Source: Paenibacillus montanisoli
GTDB taxonomy: Bacteria; Bacillota; Bacilli; Paenibacillales; Paenibacillaceae
NCBI RefSeq assembly: GCF_003268025.1
Contig: NZ_QLUW01000001.1
Location: 1,960,830-2,024,829 of the forward strand
Direction: 5' to 3'
DNA length: 64,000 bases
The notes beneath the pieces were generated by a model that was given only the letters and a program-made list of their open reading frames with translations, had not been told where the DNA came from and searched no databases. Below, one piece after another: positions 26,150 to 34,217 of the stretch. Each line of letters opens with the position of its first letter. Position 1 is the stretch's first letter. The position numbers were made by a program, and so were the translations under genes.

Positions 26150-27589
26150 ATGATGTGGAAGCCAGATCGCGGCAGTAAAAAAGCTCTTTATCAACAAATT
26201 GCCGATCATCTCGAACAGAGAATTTCGTATGGGGAATTTCCTCCCGGCAGTCTGCTCCCCTCGGAGAGAAAACTCGCGGATCGACTCGGCGTAAATCGAA
26301 GTACCGTTATCATGGCTTTTGCCGAGCTTCGATCCATGGGCATTATCGACAGCCGTACTGGCAGCGGAACCCGAGTGAGTGCCACAAAGTGGGGGGCGAC
26401 ACCGAGACACACCCCTAATTGGAGCCGATATGCCGAAGGAGGAAACTTTCTTCCTAACTTGCCGTTTATGAGAAGGATTCGGGAAGCGCTCATCCAGCAG
26501 CCTTCATTGATTGATTTTGCAAGCGGCGAGCTGGCGGCCGATTTGGCACCGTCAGAAGAAATAGCCAAGTTAATGAGCGGATTTCAATATACCTCTTATT
26601 TGGGCTATGACAATCCCCAAGGATCGATTCCGTTGAGACAAGCTCTGGTTGACTATCTGGAGAAATACCGGGAAATTCGGACGACAGAATCATCCATTTT
26701 GATTACATCCGGCTCCCAGCAATCGTTATATTTAATTACGCAATGTCTTCTGTCCCCAGGAGATGCAGTGGCTATCGAAGATCCATCTTATTGCTACTCG
26801 CTTCCCATGTTCCAGTCGGCAGGAATCCGATTATTCCGGCTTCCGGTCGATTCTCAAGGGATTCAGCCGGAGGAAATTCGTTCGTTGTTCAAAAAGCATC
26901 GGATTAAAATGGTGTTTCTCAATCCCAATTTTCAGAACCCCACAGGAACGGTGCTAAGTGATGCAAGCCGTCGGCAATTGCTTGATATCGCAAGCGAACT
27001 TAGGCTTCCAATCGTAGAGGACGATCCTTTCAGTCTAACCGCTTACGATGGCAACCCGCCTTCTCCTTTAAAAGCATCGGATAAAGTCGGGTCCATCATA
27101 TACATTGGCTCTTTTTCTAAAATAGCCGCGTCCGGCTTGCGAATCGGCTGGATGGTGGCTCCCCATTCCATTGTTAAACGTCTAGCCGATGCCAGACAGC
27201 AGATGGATTTCGGTTTAAGCGTGATCCCTCAGCAAGTAGCTGGACAGTTTTTGCAATCTTCGCTTTTCGAGCCGCATTTGGATCGGTTGCGCATGGAATT
27301 GAGATTTAGGCGGGATTTGACAATCGAAGCGCTGAATAAGGAACTTCCGGACGCGCTTGCGTACACCATCCCCGATGGAGGATTGCATTTATGGTGTAGG
27401 TTAAACAGCGCGATTCAAGATGGCAGGCTTCTTGAGGAGACCATAAAAAGGGGGACTGTGTTTGTTCCGGGCAGCGTATACGGATCGGACCCGGGATTCG
27501 TCAGGTTCACCTTTTCGAGACCCAAAACGGAAGATATTGAACGGGGAATATCCCTTTTTTGCGAGGCGTTTCGGCAATTGAATAATTAG
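26150..27589 (+). CDS. MocR/GabR family PLP-dependent transcriptional regulator
   Basis: About 479 residues in two domains. Residues 1-75 are a GntR-type winged helix (LYQQIADHLEQRISYGEF, then LPSERKLADRLGVNRSTV). Residues 110-475 are a fold type I aminotransferase domain with the PLP lysine K324 in GSFSKIAASGLRIGW, the FLNPNFQNPTG loop and a VEDDPFS aspartate. MocR proteins bind DNA and use PLP plus an amine ligand as effector. AAGGGGA lies 6 nt before the ATG at 26150. The gene is divergent from the BenE-like transporter gene, its probable target. Confidence 0.92.
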   Translation: MMWKPDRGSKKALYQQIADHLEQRISYGEFPPGSLLPSERKLADRLGVNRSTVIMAFAELRSMGIIDSRTGSGTRVSATKWGATPRHTPNWSRYAEGGNFLPNLPFMRRIREALIQQPSLIDFASGELAADLAPSEEIAKLMSGFQYTSYLGYDNPQGSIPLRQALVDYLEKYREIRTTESSILITSGSQQSLYLITQCLLSPGDAVAIEDPSYCYSLPMFQSAGIRLFRLPVDSQGIQPEEIRSLFKKHRIKMVFLNPNFQNPTGTVLSDASRRQLLDIASELRLPIVEDDPFSLTAYDGNPPSPLKASDKVGSIIYIGSFSKIAASGLRIGWMVAPHSIVKRLADARQQMDFGLSVIPQQVAGQFLQSSLFEPHLDRLRMELRFRRDLTIEALNKELPDALAYTIPDGGLHLWCRLNSAIQDGRLLEETIKRGTVFVPGSVYGSDPGFVRFTFSRPKTEDIERGISLFCEAFRQLNN

Positions 27590-27610
27590 CGCTTTAGCCA
27601 TTGCTATAAA

Positions 27611-27648
27611 AAAAGATCACCCACAGGGCGTCCTGCGGGTGATCTTTT
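27611..27648. terminator. Bidirectional intrinsic terminator
   Basis: A 12-bp stem AAAAGATCACCC / GGGTGATCTTTT between the convergent MocR gene and the small membrane protein genes. Confidence 0.85.
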
Positions 27649-27651
27649 CTA

Positions 27652-27756
27652 TTACTCAATATCATGCTTGATCAGGTACAAGGCTCCTCCACCGAGCAAA
27701 AGCGATCCCCCAACCAGAACAAGAGATAAGATCGTCATACAAATAAAATCGAACAT
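27652..27756 (-). CDS. Small membrane protein, 34 aa
   Basis: A 34-residue protein, MFDFICMTIL followed by a single hydrophobic helix (SLVLVGGSLLLGGGALYLI) and a charged KHDIE end. A strong AGGAGGGAG lies 9 nt before the ATG, and a terminator follows the stop directly. That makes a real short gene likely despite its size. It lies 20 bp after another one-helix membrane protein gene, so the two form a mini-operon. Single-span proteins of this size often serve as subunits or stabilisers of a transporter. The MocR/BenE pair next door is a possible partner, without direct evidence. Confidence 0.6.
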   Translation of the reverse strand: MFDFICMTILSLVLVGGSLLLGGGALYLIKHDIE

Positions 27757-27776
27757 GTTTATCTACTCCCTCCTAA

Positions 27777-27914
27777 TTAAAACCGTCCATCGTTTTCGTT
27801 GCTGCTGTCTTCCCATCTTCTCGAATAAGCCTTATTCGTAACCCATATTGTTATCCAGGTTAATACGATTGCAATTACAGCGGCGGCAATCCATACACCA
27901 GCTGGTACCTGCAT
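27777..27914 (-). CDS. Small membrane protein, 45 aa
   Basis: A 45-residue protein starting MQVPAGVWIAAAVIAIVL, with one transmembrane helix, then a WVTNKAYSRRW junction and an acidic, asparagine-containing tail (EDSSNENDG). GGAGGGG lies about 8 nt before the ATG at 27914; a longer in-frame start is less well placed. It resembles small accessory subunits of secondary transporters in layout, not in any motif I can name. It forms a two-gene unit with the 34-residue protein. Confidence 0.65.
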   Translation of the reverse strand: MQVPAGVWIAAAVIAIVLTWITIWVTNKAYSRRWEDSSNENDGRF

Positions 27915-28028
27915 ATTTTGATCCCCTCCGGATGACAAACTGTTTATGTTGGTATCATAAACATGTTCAAAGCGTTTGTAACCGTCCAATTAAATGCCGC
28001 TGGGACCATCCAATTTTGTTAGCTAATG

Positions 28029-28053
28029 AAAAAAATCCGCGGAAACCGCGGAT
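28029..28053 (-). terminator. Terminator with the ATCCGCGG stem (copy 1 of 3)
   Basis: ATCCGCGGAAACCGCGGAT is a perfect 8-bp stem with a 3-nt loop, followed by seven T on the minus strand. The same 19 bases recur at about 44.28 and 45.69 kb. Confidence 0.8.
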
Positions 28054-28062
28054 CTACATGTT

Positions 28063-28190
28063 TCTATGTCTTGCCAGTATGAGTGATATCGAGGTGCATG
28101 CGGAGCAATGGTCCGCCCTGTGAGTTAGCGACGCCGGCGATCAGCGCACTCGCAACGCCGTGGCGCATCCAGTCAGGATATCACTGAGCA
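28063..28190 (-). pseudogene. Unrecognised gene remnant upstream of the terminator
   Basis: On the minus strand a short open frame (WMRHGVASALIAGVANSQGG, ending DITHTGKT and a stop) runs straight into the terminator at 28.03-28.05 kb. Its base composition is GC-richer than the flanks and it has no ribosome site. It looks like the surviving 3' end of a lost gene. I cannot name the family. Confidence 0.3.
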
Positions 28191-28199
28191 AGTCTTAGT

Positions 28200-29111
28200 C
28201 TATCGAGCTATATTCGAAATGGCTTGAGCTAAGATTTCTGCAGCTCGATATTCTTCCTGAAGGCTGTTCTCCATTCCTCCAATCTCGATCAAAAGCGAAT
28301 GATTAAAGAGCTCTTGATTATAGGACCGACTTGTATCCCCGGCAGGATTTTTCAATGATATCTGCGGCGAAAGACGTGGATATAATTGTTCAATTTGTTT
28401 TTTTAGTTCAGAAGCTAGTTTCAAATTCTCTTTATATTTTTCGTTTGAACTTGCGATTACAAAGTGAATTGTCGCTACGTCCTTACCATTTATTTTTGTG
28501 GTCGTTTTATCTCGAGTTAAAGAATCCCTATGGACATCGAACACCATTTTTAGTGAAGGGTTTGTTTTTAAAGCAGAGGACACTGTTGTTCTTGATAATT
28601 GATAAGAGTCACTGAAATTATAGTTAGGCTTCGTTGTGTAGTCCGTTTGATCCACAAGCGTCTTTACTCCAAACTCCTCTAACTTTTCACTAAGATACTT
28701 CCCCACCCGTGTAATGTTAATATCACGAGATTCAACTGACTTTCCAATTAAGGAACTTCCTAGTTCAGGTTTGAATGATTCAAGATTATGAGTATGATAG
28801 ATAAACACTACCGGTTTGGCGTTTGTATTTGAGATCACACTAGATCTGGAGGTGAATATACTGAGACCTGCATGAATAGCTGTATTTAATTGTTGGCTCC
28901 CTGAGAAAAAGGTGAACCAAGCAACAAGCATTAAGGCGGCAACTAACCCCGATCTTAGTAAATATTTAATAAACATATTCTCATTCGTATTTGTGTTTTG
29001 TGCTCTATGCAGTAATTCTTGTCTTGTTCGGTTTACGAATTCGATACTGGGATTCATATCAGGAGAATGTTTTAAAGTGTTTATTATGAATTCTTCATTT
29101 TTCCGTGTCAT
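28200..29111 (-). CDS. SpoIIP-type amidase domain protein with anti-sigma-like N-terminus
   Basis: A 303-residue membrane protein. Residues 1-50 are cytosolic, hydrophilic and helical; residues 52-70 form one transmembrane helix. Residues 100-303 are an extracytoplasmic SpoIIP domain with the zinc ligand context YHTHNLESF (H106, H108, E111), FDVHRDS (H194) and HSLLIEIGG near the C-terminus. SpoIIP is a cell-wall amidase/endopeptidase that drives engulfment. This gene overlaps the end of an ECF sigma factor gene by 17 bp, the usual place of an anti-sigma factor. The protein may combine a sigma-binding tail with a wall-cutting domain, or the pair may simply be co-regulated. It is not the classical spoIIP locus, which lies beside gpr. 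Confidence 0.82.
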   Translation of the reverse strand: MTRKNEEFIINTLKHSPDMNPSIEFVNRTRQELLHRAQNTNTNENMFIKYLLRSGLVAALMLVAWFTFFSGSQQLNTAIHAGLSIFTSRSSVISNTNAKPVVFIYHTHNLESFKPELGSSLIGKSVESRDINITRVGKYLSEKLEEFGVKTLVDQTDYTTKPNYNFSDSYQLSRTTVSSALKTNPSLKMVFDVHRDSLTRDKTTTKINGKDVATIHFVIASSNEKYKENLKLASELKKQIEQLYPRLSPQISLKNPAGDTSRSYNQELFNHSLLIEIGGMENSLQEEYRAAEILAQAISNIAR

Positions 29112-29666
29112 AGCAATCCGATTCTCCTTTCAACCTTTTTGCTAGCTTTTTTTGCAGCATACCCAATGCACGATGGTAATCCACTTTAACCTTTGATTCT
29201 GAGCAATTTAAAATGACAGCCGTTTCTTTTATGGATAGTTCGTTAATAGCCCGCAGAATAAAAACGAGTCTGTACTTTGTTTTCAGTTTTGCAAGCGATT
29301 CTTGAATCATTCTTCTCGTCTCTTTATTTTCTAAGCTTTCTTGAGGTAATCCGGATTTAGAAACCATATGGATTAAGAAGTTCTCCTTGAACAAGAAGTA
29401 AAACTTTTTTCGTCTGTAATGATCAATAGCAACATGCTTAGCAATGGATAAAATCCAAGTTCGTAATTGAAATGCCCGATTGAACGAAGCAATTGATTTC
29501 ATAACCTGAATAAACACCTCTTGTGTTAAATCTTCTGCGTCGCTTTTATTACCCGTGAAACCCCGTACACCGCTTTATAATGTTCCTCATAGATGTTTTT
29601 AATGGTTAGTTCTACATCTACATTTCCGTCCGTCTTTAAAAAGCTATAACTAACACCTGACTCCAT
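29095..29666 (-). pseudogene. ECF-type sigma factor gene, frameshifted near its 5' end
   Basis: A well-placed GGAGGTGG and ATG at 29666 start a frame reading ESGVSYSFLKTDG to IYEEHYKAVYG, then VSRVIKATQKI and a stop. In another frame, from about 29565, the sequence continues GFTGNKSDAEDLTQEVF, the core sigma region 2. That frame runs on through RTWILSIAKHVAIDHYRR (region 2.4) and region 4 with INELSIKETAVILNCSESK. The break sits exactly between two halves of region 2, with a few bases missing relative to the family. As it stands, only a shortened product from an internal start (29517) could be made. Either the gene is inactivated or there is an assembly error here. It overlaps the SpoIIP-type gene by 17 bp. 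Confidence 0.75.
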
Positions 29667-29843
29667 TCAACTAACCACCTCCACATGATTTTCACTTCTA
29701 TATTCGGTTACGCAATCGAATAAGTTACAAAAACCATCTCGCAATTCTCGGAATCGTATAGCATAAATTTGATTTTGAATTCCCGGCAGATGTACGTACT
29801 ATCCTTTGAAGCGACTAACTATTCGCTTAATGGACTTATTAAT

Positions 29844-29875
29844 CCTGCAGGTCTTCAATACATTGTTGAGCTGTA
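29844..29875 (-). repeat. 32-bp repeat, copy 1 (second copy at 41737-41768)
   Basis: These 32 bases match 41737-41768 with two differences, and each copy precedes a related terminator stem starting AAGCCTTGCGAGC. Copy 2 is the leader of the P-loop kinase gene, so copy 1 looks like a surviving leader fragment. Nothing else is recognisable in 29667-29969 apart from the terminator. Confidence 0.6.
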
Positions 29876-29880
29876 ACAAC

Positions 29881-29917
29881 AAAAATAAGCCTTGCGAGCA
29901 CAATGCTCACAGGGCTT
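29881..29917 (-). terminator. Intrinsic terminator after the isochorismatase-like gene
   Basis: AAGCCTTGCGAGCA pairs with TGCTCACAGGGCTT (two mismatches) and is followed by ATTTTTG on the minus strand. Confidence 0.75.
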
Positions 29918-29969
29918 CATTAAGTCATCCACACAGGCATTGACTATATCGCCTGCCTTCGACAATCGG

Positions 29970-30764
29970 TTATTCCCGTTCAACAAATCCTTCAACCGTT
30001 TCTCTAAATCGAAAAGGCGAACCGCCTAGAAATTGATCGCTGGTGACAGTCGGGCACCAATAGCGCTCAATATGGCGAATAACTAACTCGGTTCCGGTAA
30101 AATGATCGACATAGGGCGGCATTGCCGGATTATACATCGAATCGGTCATATCACGCACAAGAATCGTGTTAAAACCTTGTTGCACCAAATTACGGATGCC
30201 GAACGGACGACCTAATACGCACATATTGGTCGCAACGCCCATAAAAAAAACGTTTACGATTCCTCTAGCAAGCATCAAATGTATGGCTTCCGTAGTATCG
30301 GTAATCGCATCGGAATCAAGGATGTCGATCAACTCGATCTGCCTCGTCCAAGCACGCCGCTCCACGCATGGAGGACTGCAGTCACATCCTCCGTCGGAAT
30401 CGTCAATCGGCAGCGGACTCTCCAATGCAGGATTAAGATTTTTCCAATCATTTGGCAAGCTCTTTCCTTCCACCATAACGCTTCGGGCCAGTTCCCTTCC
30501 AGGATAGTGGCTGTAGAACGCCATTGTTTCACTTGGCGCGTGAATAATCAAAGCACCCTTGCTTCGCAATTCATCAATCAGCTCATTCATTCGCGGCGCC
30601 ATTTCTGCTGCTCGTGCAGTACTTCGGACACACCAATGCTTATCCCACATATCGCAAACAATAACTGCGGTTTTCGCAGCATCTAAGCTTACGGTTTCCT
30701 CTATCACTTCATTTCTTCCATCGCCATTTGACAGCCGGCGTGTTTTCAAAATGAATTCCTTCAA
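29970..30764 (-). CDS. Isochorismatase-like cysteine hydrolase
   Basis: A 264-residue cytosolic protein of the isochorismatase-like superfamily. The catalytic triad is recognisable: Asp in AVIVCDMWDKHW, a Lys in the central region, and Cys in GVATNMCVLGRPFGIR with the preceding cis-peptide VAT. An insertion with CDCSPPCVER at about residues 127-136 is unusual and could bind a metal. Members hydrolyse amides such as nicotinamide, biuret or carbamoyl compounds. The gene follows the PhyH gene by 19 bp, so both are one operon, perhaps handling a nitrogen- or alkyl-containing sugar derivative. The substrate is unknown. Confidence 0.82.
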   Translation of the reverse strand: MKEFILKTRRLSNGDGRNEVIEETVSLDAAKTAVIVCDMWDKHWCVRSTARAAEMAPRMNELIDELRSKGALIIHAPSETMAFYSHYPGRELARSVMVEGKSLPNDWKNLNPALESPLPIDDSDGGCDCSPPCVERRAWTRQIELIDILDSDAITDTTEAIHLMLARGIVNVFFMGVATNMCVLGRPFGIRNLVQQGFNTILVRDMTDSMYNPAMPPYVDHFTGTELVIRHIERYWCPTVTSDQFLGGSPFRFRETVEGFVERE

Positions 30765-30783
30765 AAGAAAAACCTCCTTTGCA

Positions 30784-31629
30784 CTAAGTTAAACTGAGTT
30801 GTGCCCAAGCTTGCTTGTTATGTACTTCCTTCTCAGGATGACTCCGGCTACGGGCGATATGACCTTTCTCTTTGCGGAGAGTTGGTTGCGTCGCGTCCAA
30901 ATAGCGCCAATCCAAACTCCAGCGAATATGATCGGAATGATTGGGCAGTCCCTGATGAAACAACAGGTTATGAAACATTACAACATCGCCAGGGTTAAGT
31001 TCCACATTAATGGCATCCTTCAATCTTGGTTGAAGCTCTTCCTCCGCGATTTCCAAATAGTATGTCTTCTCTACATGAGGAACAGCACCTAGCTTATGTG
31101 TTCCTGGGATGAACTGCATGCATCCATTTTCCACATTCACTTTGACGAGCGGAGTCCATAAATTAACCATTCTTAATTGAGCAACCTCCTCCCCGTTACC
31201 CGTATAGCCTGCATCCTGATGCCATAAAACGCGGCCTGCCTCCATTTCGGGGATTTTTGGACGCAAGGTATAATTGGGGTAAAGCAAAATTTCTTCCCCC
31301 AACTTTTTTTCTACGATATCCAGCAATCCACGGTTGAAAAACAATCCATAAAATCCTTCTCGATGCAGCTGTTTACGGAACATGGATGGAGCTTCGCTCA
31401 AATGATTCTCAAACAAACGCATTAGCCGCTTCTCGATTGGATCGTTTGGGTAGGAGTCGATCGTTTTATGATCGGCAAGCAGCTTTTGCGCGTACTCTTC
31501 AACCATTTGTTCAATTTCCAACCGAAGGTCTTCAATTACGGAGGGGTCCAGGAGATTCCGGATGATGCAATAACCTTCCGTTTCAAAATGGTCAAGCAGT
31601 TCACTGACACTAACATTGACATCATTCAT
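30784..31629 (-). CDS. Phytanoyl-CoA dioxygenase (PhyH) family protein
   Basis: A 281-residue Fe(II)/2-oxoglutarate oxygenase with metal ligands H137 and D139 (LWHQD) and H225 (LLFHQGLPN), and R236 as the probable 2-oxoglutarate anchor. I start it at the ATG at 31629, which opens NDVNVSVSELLDHFETEGY, rather than seven codons earlier. It leads a two-gene operon with the isochorismatase-like hydrolase. It lies downstream of the aldo/keto reductase operon, separated by a strong terminator. Its order of segments is a useful guide to the broken PhyH gene at 51.5 kb. Confidence 0.87.
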   Translation of the reverse strand: MNDVNVSVSELLDHFETEGYCIIRNLLDPSVIEDLRLEIEQMVEEYAQKLLADHKTIDSYPNDPIEKRLMRLFENHLSEAPSMFRKQLHREGFYGLFFNRGLLDIVEKKLGEEILLYPNYTLRPKIPEMEAGRVLWHQDAGYTGNGEEVAQLRMVNLWTPLVKVNVENGCMQFIPGTHKLGAVPHVEKTYYLEIAEEELQPRLKDAINVELNPGDVVMFHNLLFHQGLPNHSDHIRWSLDWRYLDATQPTLRKEKGHIARSRSHPEKEVHNKQAWAQLSLT

Positions 31630-31675
31630 GATCAACACTTCCCATTCCATGATAATGCAAGCGGCTAGGTTTGTT

Positions 31676-31706
31676 AAAGTCCCCGGTGCTCATTCCCGGG
31701 GACTTT
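31676..31706 (-). terminator. Intrinsic terminator after the FucU/AKR operon
   Basis: An 11-bp stem AAAGTCCCCGG / CCGGGGACTTT directly after the aldo/keto reductase stop, with a modest T tract. Confidence 0.75.
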
Positions 31707-31707
31707 C

Positions 31708-32757
31708 CTATCGAATTCGACTATTATTCCGATGTTCGTAGTAATCCGGATTGTTGCCCAATTTATCTAGCACGGGCTTGGTAATGCTATTGAGTTCCGA
31801 CACCGTCTCAGGGGACAACGAAATGGAAAACGCTTGCAAATTCTGGATCAGCTGTTCTCGGTTACGAGAGCCAACAAGAATGGTGGAAAGTCCCTGGTTC
31901 GCAATCGCCCATGCAAGCGATAGAGAAATCATGTGTACGCCTAATTCGTTTGCCAGTTCGCGAATTTGTGCTATTGCCCGGAATACTTCCTCCACTGCTC
32001 CCTCTTCTCCATGTCGGGTCCCTTCGCCATGAGAATGATGAAAGTGACGTGAGCGGGCCTGCATCGGCTTAACCTCTTCCGCGAAGGTGTACTTCCCGGT
32101 CAGCAGACCTTGTTGAAGCGGCATATAACCGATGATGCCTATGTTCCGTTCCTTGCAATAGGGCAGAATATTTTCCTCTATTGCTCTGGAGAGCAGGCTG
32201 TATGCCAACTCATTGGCGATATAGGACCCTCCGGCTTGCGAGATTTCCTCCATTTGGTTGATCCCGTGGTTGCTAACGCCAATTTGACGAATTTTCCCTT
32301 CCTTTTGGAGCTGCTGCAACATGCCGAAAACCTCAGCAAGAGCAGGAGGTTCGGCGAGAACCGCTTCATCCGTCGTAAAATGAGCCATCGCGTGACGTTC
32401 GACCGGCCAGTGAAGCATGTACAAATCGATGTAATCGGTTTGCAATCTCTGCAGGCTTTGCTCGCAATGGAGCCTTAGGAGTTCGGGACACGCGTTGGAT
32501 GGCTTCACTTTCGTTCCGATAATAACTTGGTCACGTTTACCTTTAAGCGCGATCCCTAACGAACGTTCGCTATCCCCGTCGTTGTAAACTTCTGCCGTAT
32601 CGAAAAAGTTAACGCCTCGTTCAATCGCTAATGCTACCGTTTCGTTCACGTCTTGTTGATCCTGGCTTCCCCAATATTTCCCTCCGCCGTATTGCCAGCA
32701 TCCCATGCCAAGCACGCTGACTCGAAGGTCGCTTTGACCTAACTGTCTGCTCTCCAT
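31708..32757 (-). CDS. Aldo/keto reductase
   Basis: A 349-residue NADPH-dependent reductase. It has FFDTAEVYNDGDSERSLG (catalytic Asp and Tyr), IIGTKVKPS (Lys), LYMLHWPVERH (His) and a C-terminal ILVGSRNREQLIQN cofactor loop. It begins MESRQLGQSDLRV at the ATG at 32757, with AGGAG 8 nt upstream. It is the last gene of a four-gene unit: isomerase, Gfo/Idh oxidoreductase, FucU-like mutarotase, reductase. Within that unit it could oxidise or reduce the free sugar, as in non-phosphorylating fucose or galactose routes; this is inference. Confidence 0.87.
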   Translation of the reverse strand: MESRQLGQSDLRVSVLGMGCWQYGGGKYWGSQDQQDVNETVALAIERGVNFFDTAEVYNDGDSERSLGIALKGKRDQVIIGTKVKPSNACPELLRLHCEQSLQRLQTDYIDLYMLHWPVERHAMAHFTTDEAVLAEPPALAEVFGMLQQLQKEGKIRQIGVSNHGINQMEEISQAGGSYIANELAYSLLSRAIEENILPYCKERNIGIIGYMPLQQGLLTGKYTFAEEVKPMQARSRHFHHSHGEGTRHGEEGAVEEVFRAIAQIRELANELGVHMISLSLAWAIANQGLSTILVGSRNREQLIQNLQAFSISLSPETVSELNSITKPVLDKLGNNPDYYEHRNNSRIR

Positions 32758-32770
32758 ACCGGCGCTCCTC

Positions 32771-33202
32771 TCAGCTTTCGCGATAAACACCTTTCTTCAA
32801 AAGAAGATTTGCCTTGTACGCCTGCTCGCCCGTCGTGACGATCGCAAAAGCTTTCCTGGCTCGTTCGTAAAAATCGAAACGTTCGACATAATCGAAATCG
32901 CAAACCCTTGTCTCATGTTCCGCGATCAATTGAAGATAGGTTTGCCACACCTCAGGTGTTGGATCGCCAGCGTTTAATGCCATGACCGCCGCAGGTTTTT
33001 CAACCGCATAATCGAGCGGAAGAAATTTCATGATCGCCTCCAATAGCTTTGCCGCAGGATGGCCATCGCAGCGTACGATACGCCGTGCGTTTGACACAGC
33101 GGGAAAGTTTGCGTCCGCAATAACGATTTCGTCGCCATGTCCCATTTCCATCAATACGGTCATTAACTCGGGAGAAATAATCGAAGGTATTCCTTTGAGC
33201 AT
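32771..33202 (-). CDS. RbsD/FucU family sugar mutarotase
   Basis: A 143-residue protein of the RbsD/FucU family, which interconverts anomers of ribose or fucose. Recognisable elements are MLKGIPSIISPELMTVLMEM, MGHGDEIVIADANFP (with the general base His) and the C-terminal FAIVTTGEQAYKANLLLKKG. The features FPAVSNARRIVRCDG and the length favour the FucU (L-fucose mutarotase) branch. It sits between the Gfo/Idh gene (7 bp gap) and the reductase gene (13 bp gap), which supports an unphosphorylated 6-deoxyhexose or similar aldose as the pathway substrate. Confidence 0.9.
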   Translation of the reverse strand: MLKGIPSIISPELMTVLMEMGHGDEIVIADANFPAVSNARRIVRCDGHPAAKLLEAIMKFLPLDYAVEKPAAVMALNAGDPTPEVWQTYLQLIAEHETRVCDFDYVERFDFYERARKAFAIVTTGEQAYKANLLLKKGVYRES

Positions 33203-33209
33203 TGCAGCT

Positions 33210-34193
33210 TCACCCCCTGCCGCTTAACATGGCCTGAGCCAATATTTTCTCTGCGACCTCCATCGTATGTACGGCATCGCCAAAGTGAGAGGAAGGGAGC
33301 GTTCCTGATTTTAAAGAATCAATAAACTCGCGGTGTTTGGCTTGAAAGCCCCCATAAATATAGAGCTCATTGCCGCCTGCGATCTCTCGTGCATCATACT
33401 CGATTCCTTTCGTATCTCCATCTGCGTATAAATACCCTTTCGTTTCATGCTCGGCCTCAACGCAGATGTTCGGCGCATGCATTTCTACCGAAAAAATCCG
33501 TCTTCCACTCGACCAACTATTAATCAAATATCCAGTGGAGCCGTTATCGAAATGAAGCGTCGCAGAAATAAAATTAATATTCGGCACTTGAATCCGCTTC
33601 GTTTCGCTCTCGATGCGCACCACTTCCCCGCCGCACATCCACCGCAACGTATCGATTGAATGCACGCTGTCGTCCAGCATGTGATCGCGCGCTCCTAGAA
33701 ACGGTTTAATTTCGCTTTTGTAAAACTTGCAAACCGCATGAACGATTGGGCCTCTCTTTAAGCATTCATCCCTCAACTGAGACACCATCGGCGAGCTTCG
33801 TCGTTGAAAGCTGACTTGCGTGATGCAGTCATGCTTCTCGGCTTTGTAAGCCAGCGCTCGCGCCTGATGCATGTTCAGGCCCATCGGCTTTTCGATGTAC
33901 AAATTTTGCCCATTCTCTAGACACCAGTCCCAAACGTCGTACAGAATATGCGGTTGTCCGATCACGTAAACGGCATCCGGCTCCACTTCCTTGATCATCT
34001 TCTGGTAATCGTCATACTTCCGAGGGATAAGATACTTCTCGGCGGTTGCATGAAGTCTATCGGGGTTAATATCACATATGCCGGCGATTTCCACATCCGG
34101 AAGAGAATGAAGCGACGGATAATGGACCGCATTGGCCATCCCCCCAGCCCCTACCACCGCAACTCTGACTTTCTCGGATTGAACTTTACCCAT
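33210..34193 (-). CDS. Gfo/Idh/MocA family oxidoreductase
   Basis: A 327-residue NAD(P)-dependent sugar oxidoreductase. The Rossmann domain opens VAVVGAGGMANAVHYPSL, and the family motif with the catalytic Lys is YIEKPMGLN near residue 97. The second domain has the DDSVHSIDTLRWM segment with the active-site Asp and His. Members oxidise or epimerise sugars, inositols and their derivatives. It follows the isomerase gene by 25 bp and overlaps the operon logic with the mutarotase. Its substrate is not predictable beyond a cyclic polyol or sugar. Confidence 0.9.
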   Translation of the reverse strand: MGKVQSEKVRVAVVGAGGMANAVHYPSLHSLPDVEIAGICDINPDRLHATAEKYLIPRKYDDYQKMIKEVEPDAVYVIGQPHILYDVWDWCLENGQNLYIEKPMGLNMHQARALAYKAEKHDCITQVSFQRRSSPMVSQLRDECLKRGPIVHAVCKFYKSEIKPFLGARDHMLDDSVHSIDTLRWMCGGEVVRIESETKRIQVPNINFISATLHFDNGSTGYLINSWSSGRRIFSVEMHAPNICVEAEHETKGYLYADGDTKGIEYDAREIAGGNELYIYGGFQAKHREFIDSLKSGTLPSSHFGDAVHTMEVAEKILAQAMLSGRG

Positions 34194-34217
34194 GTTTGAA
34201 TGCCCCCTTCGTGGTTT

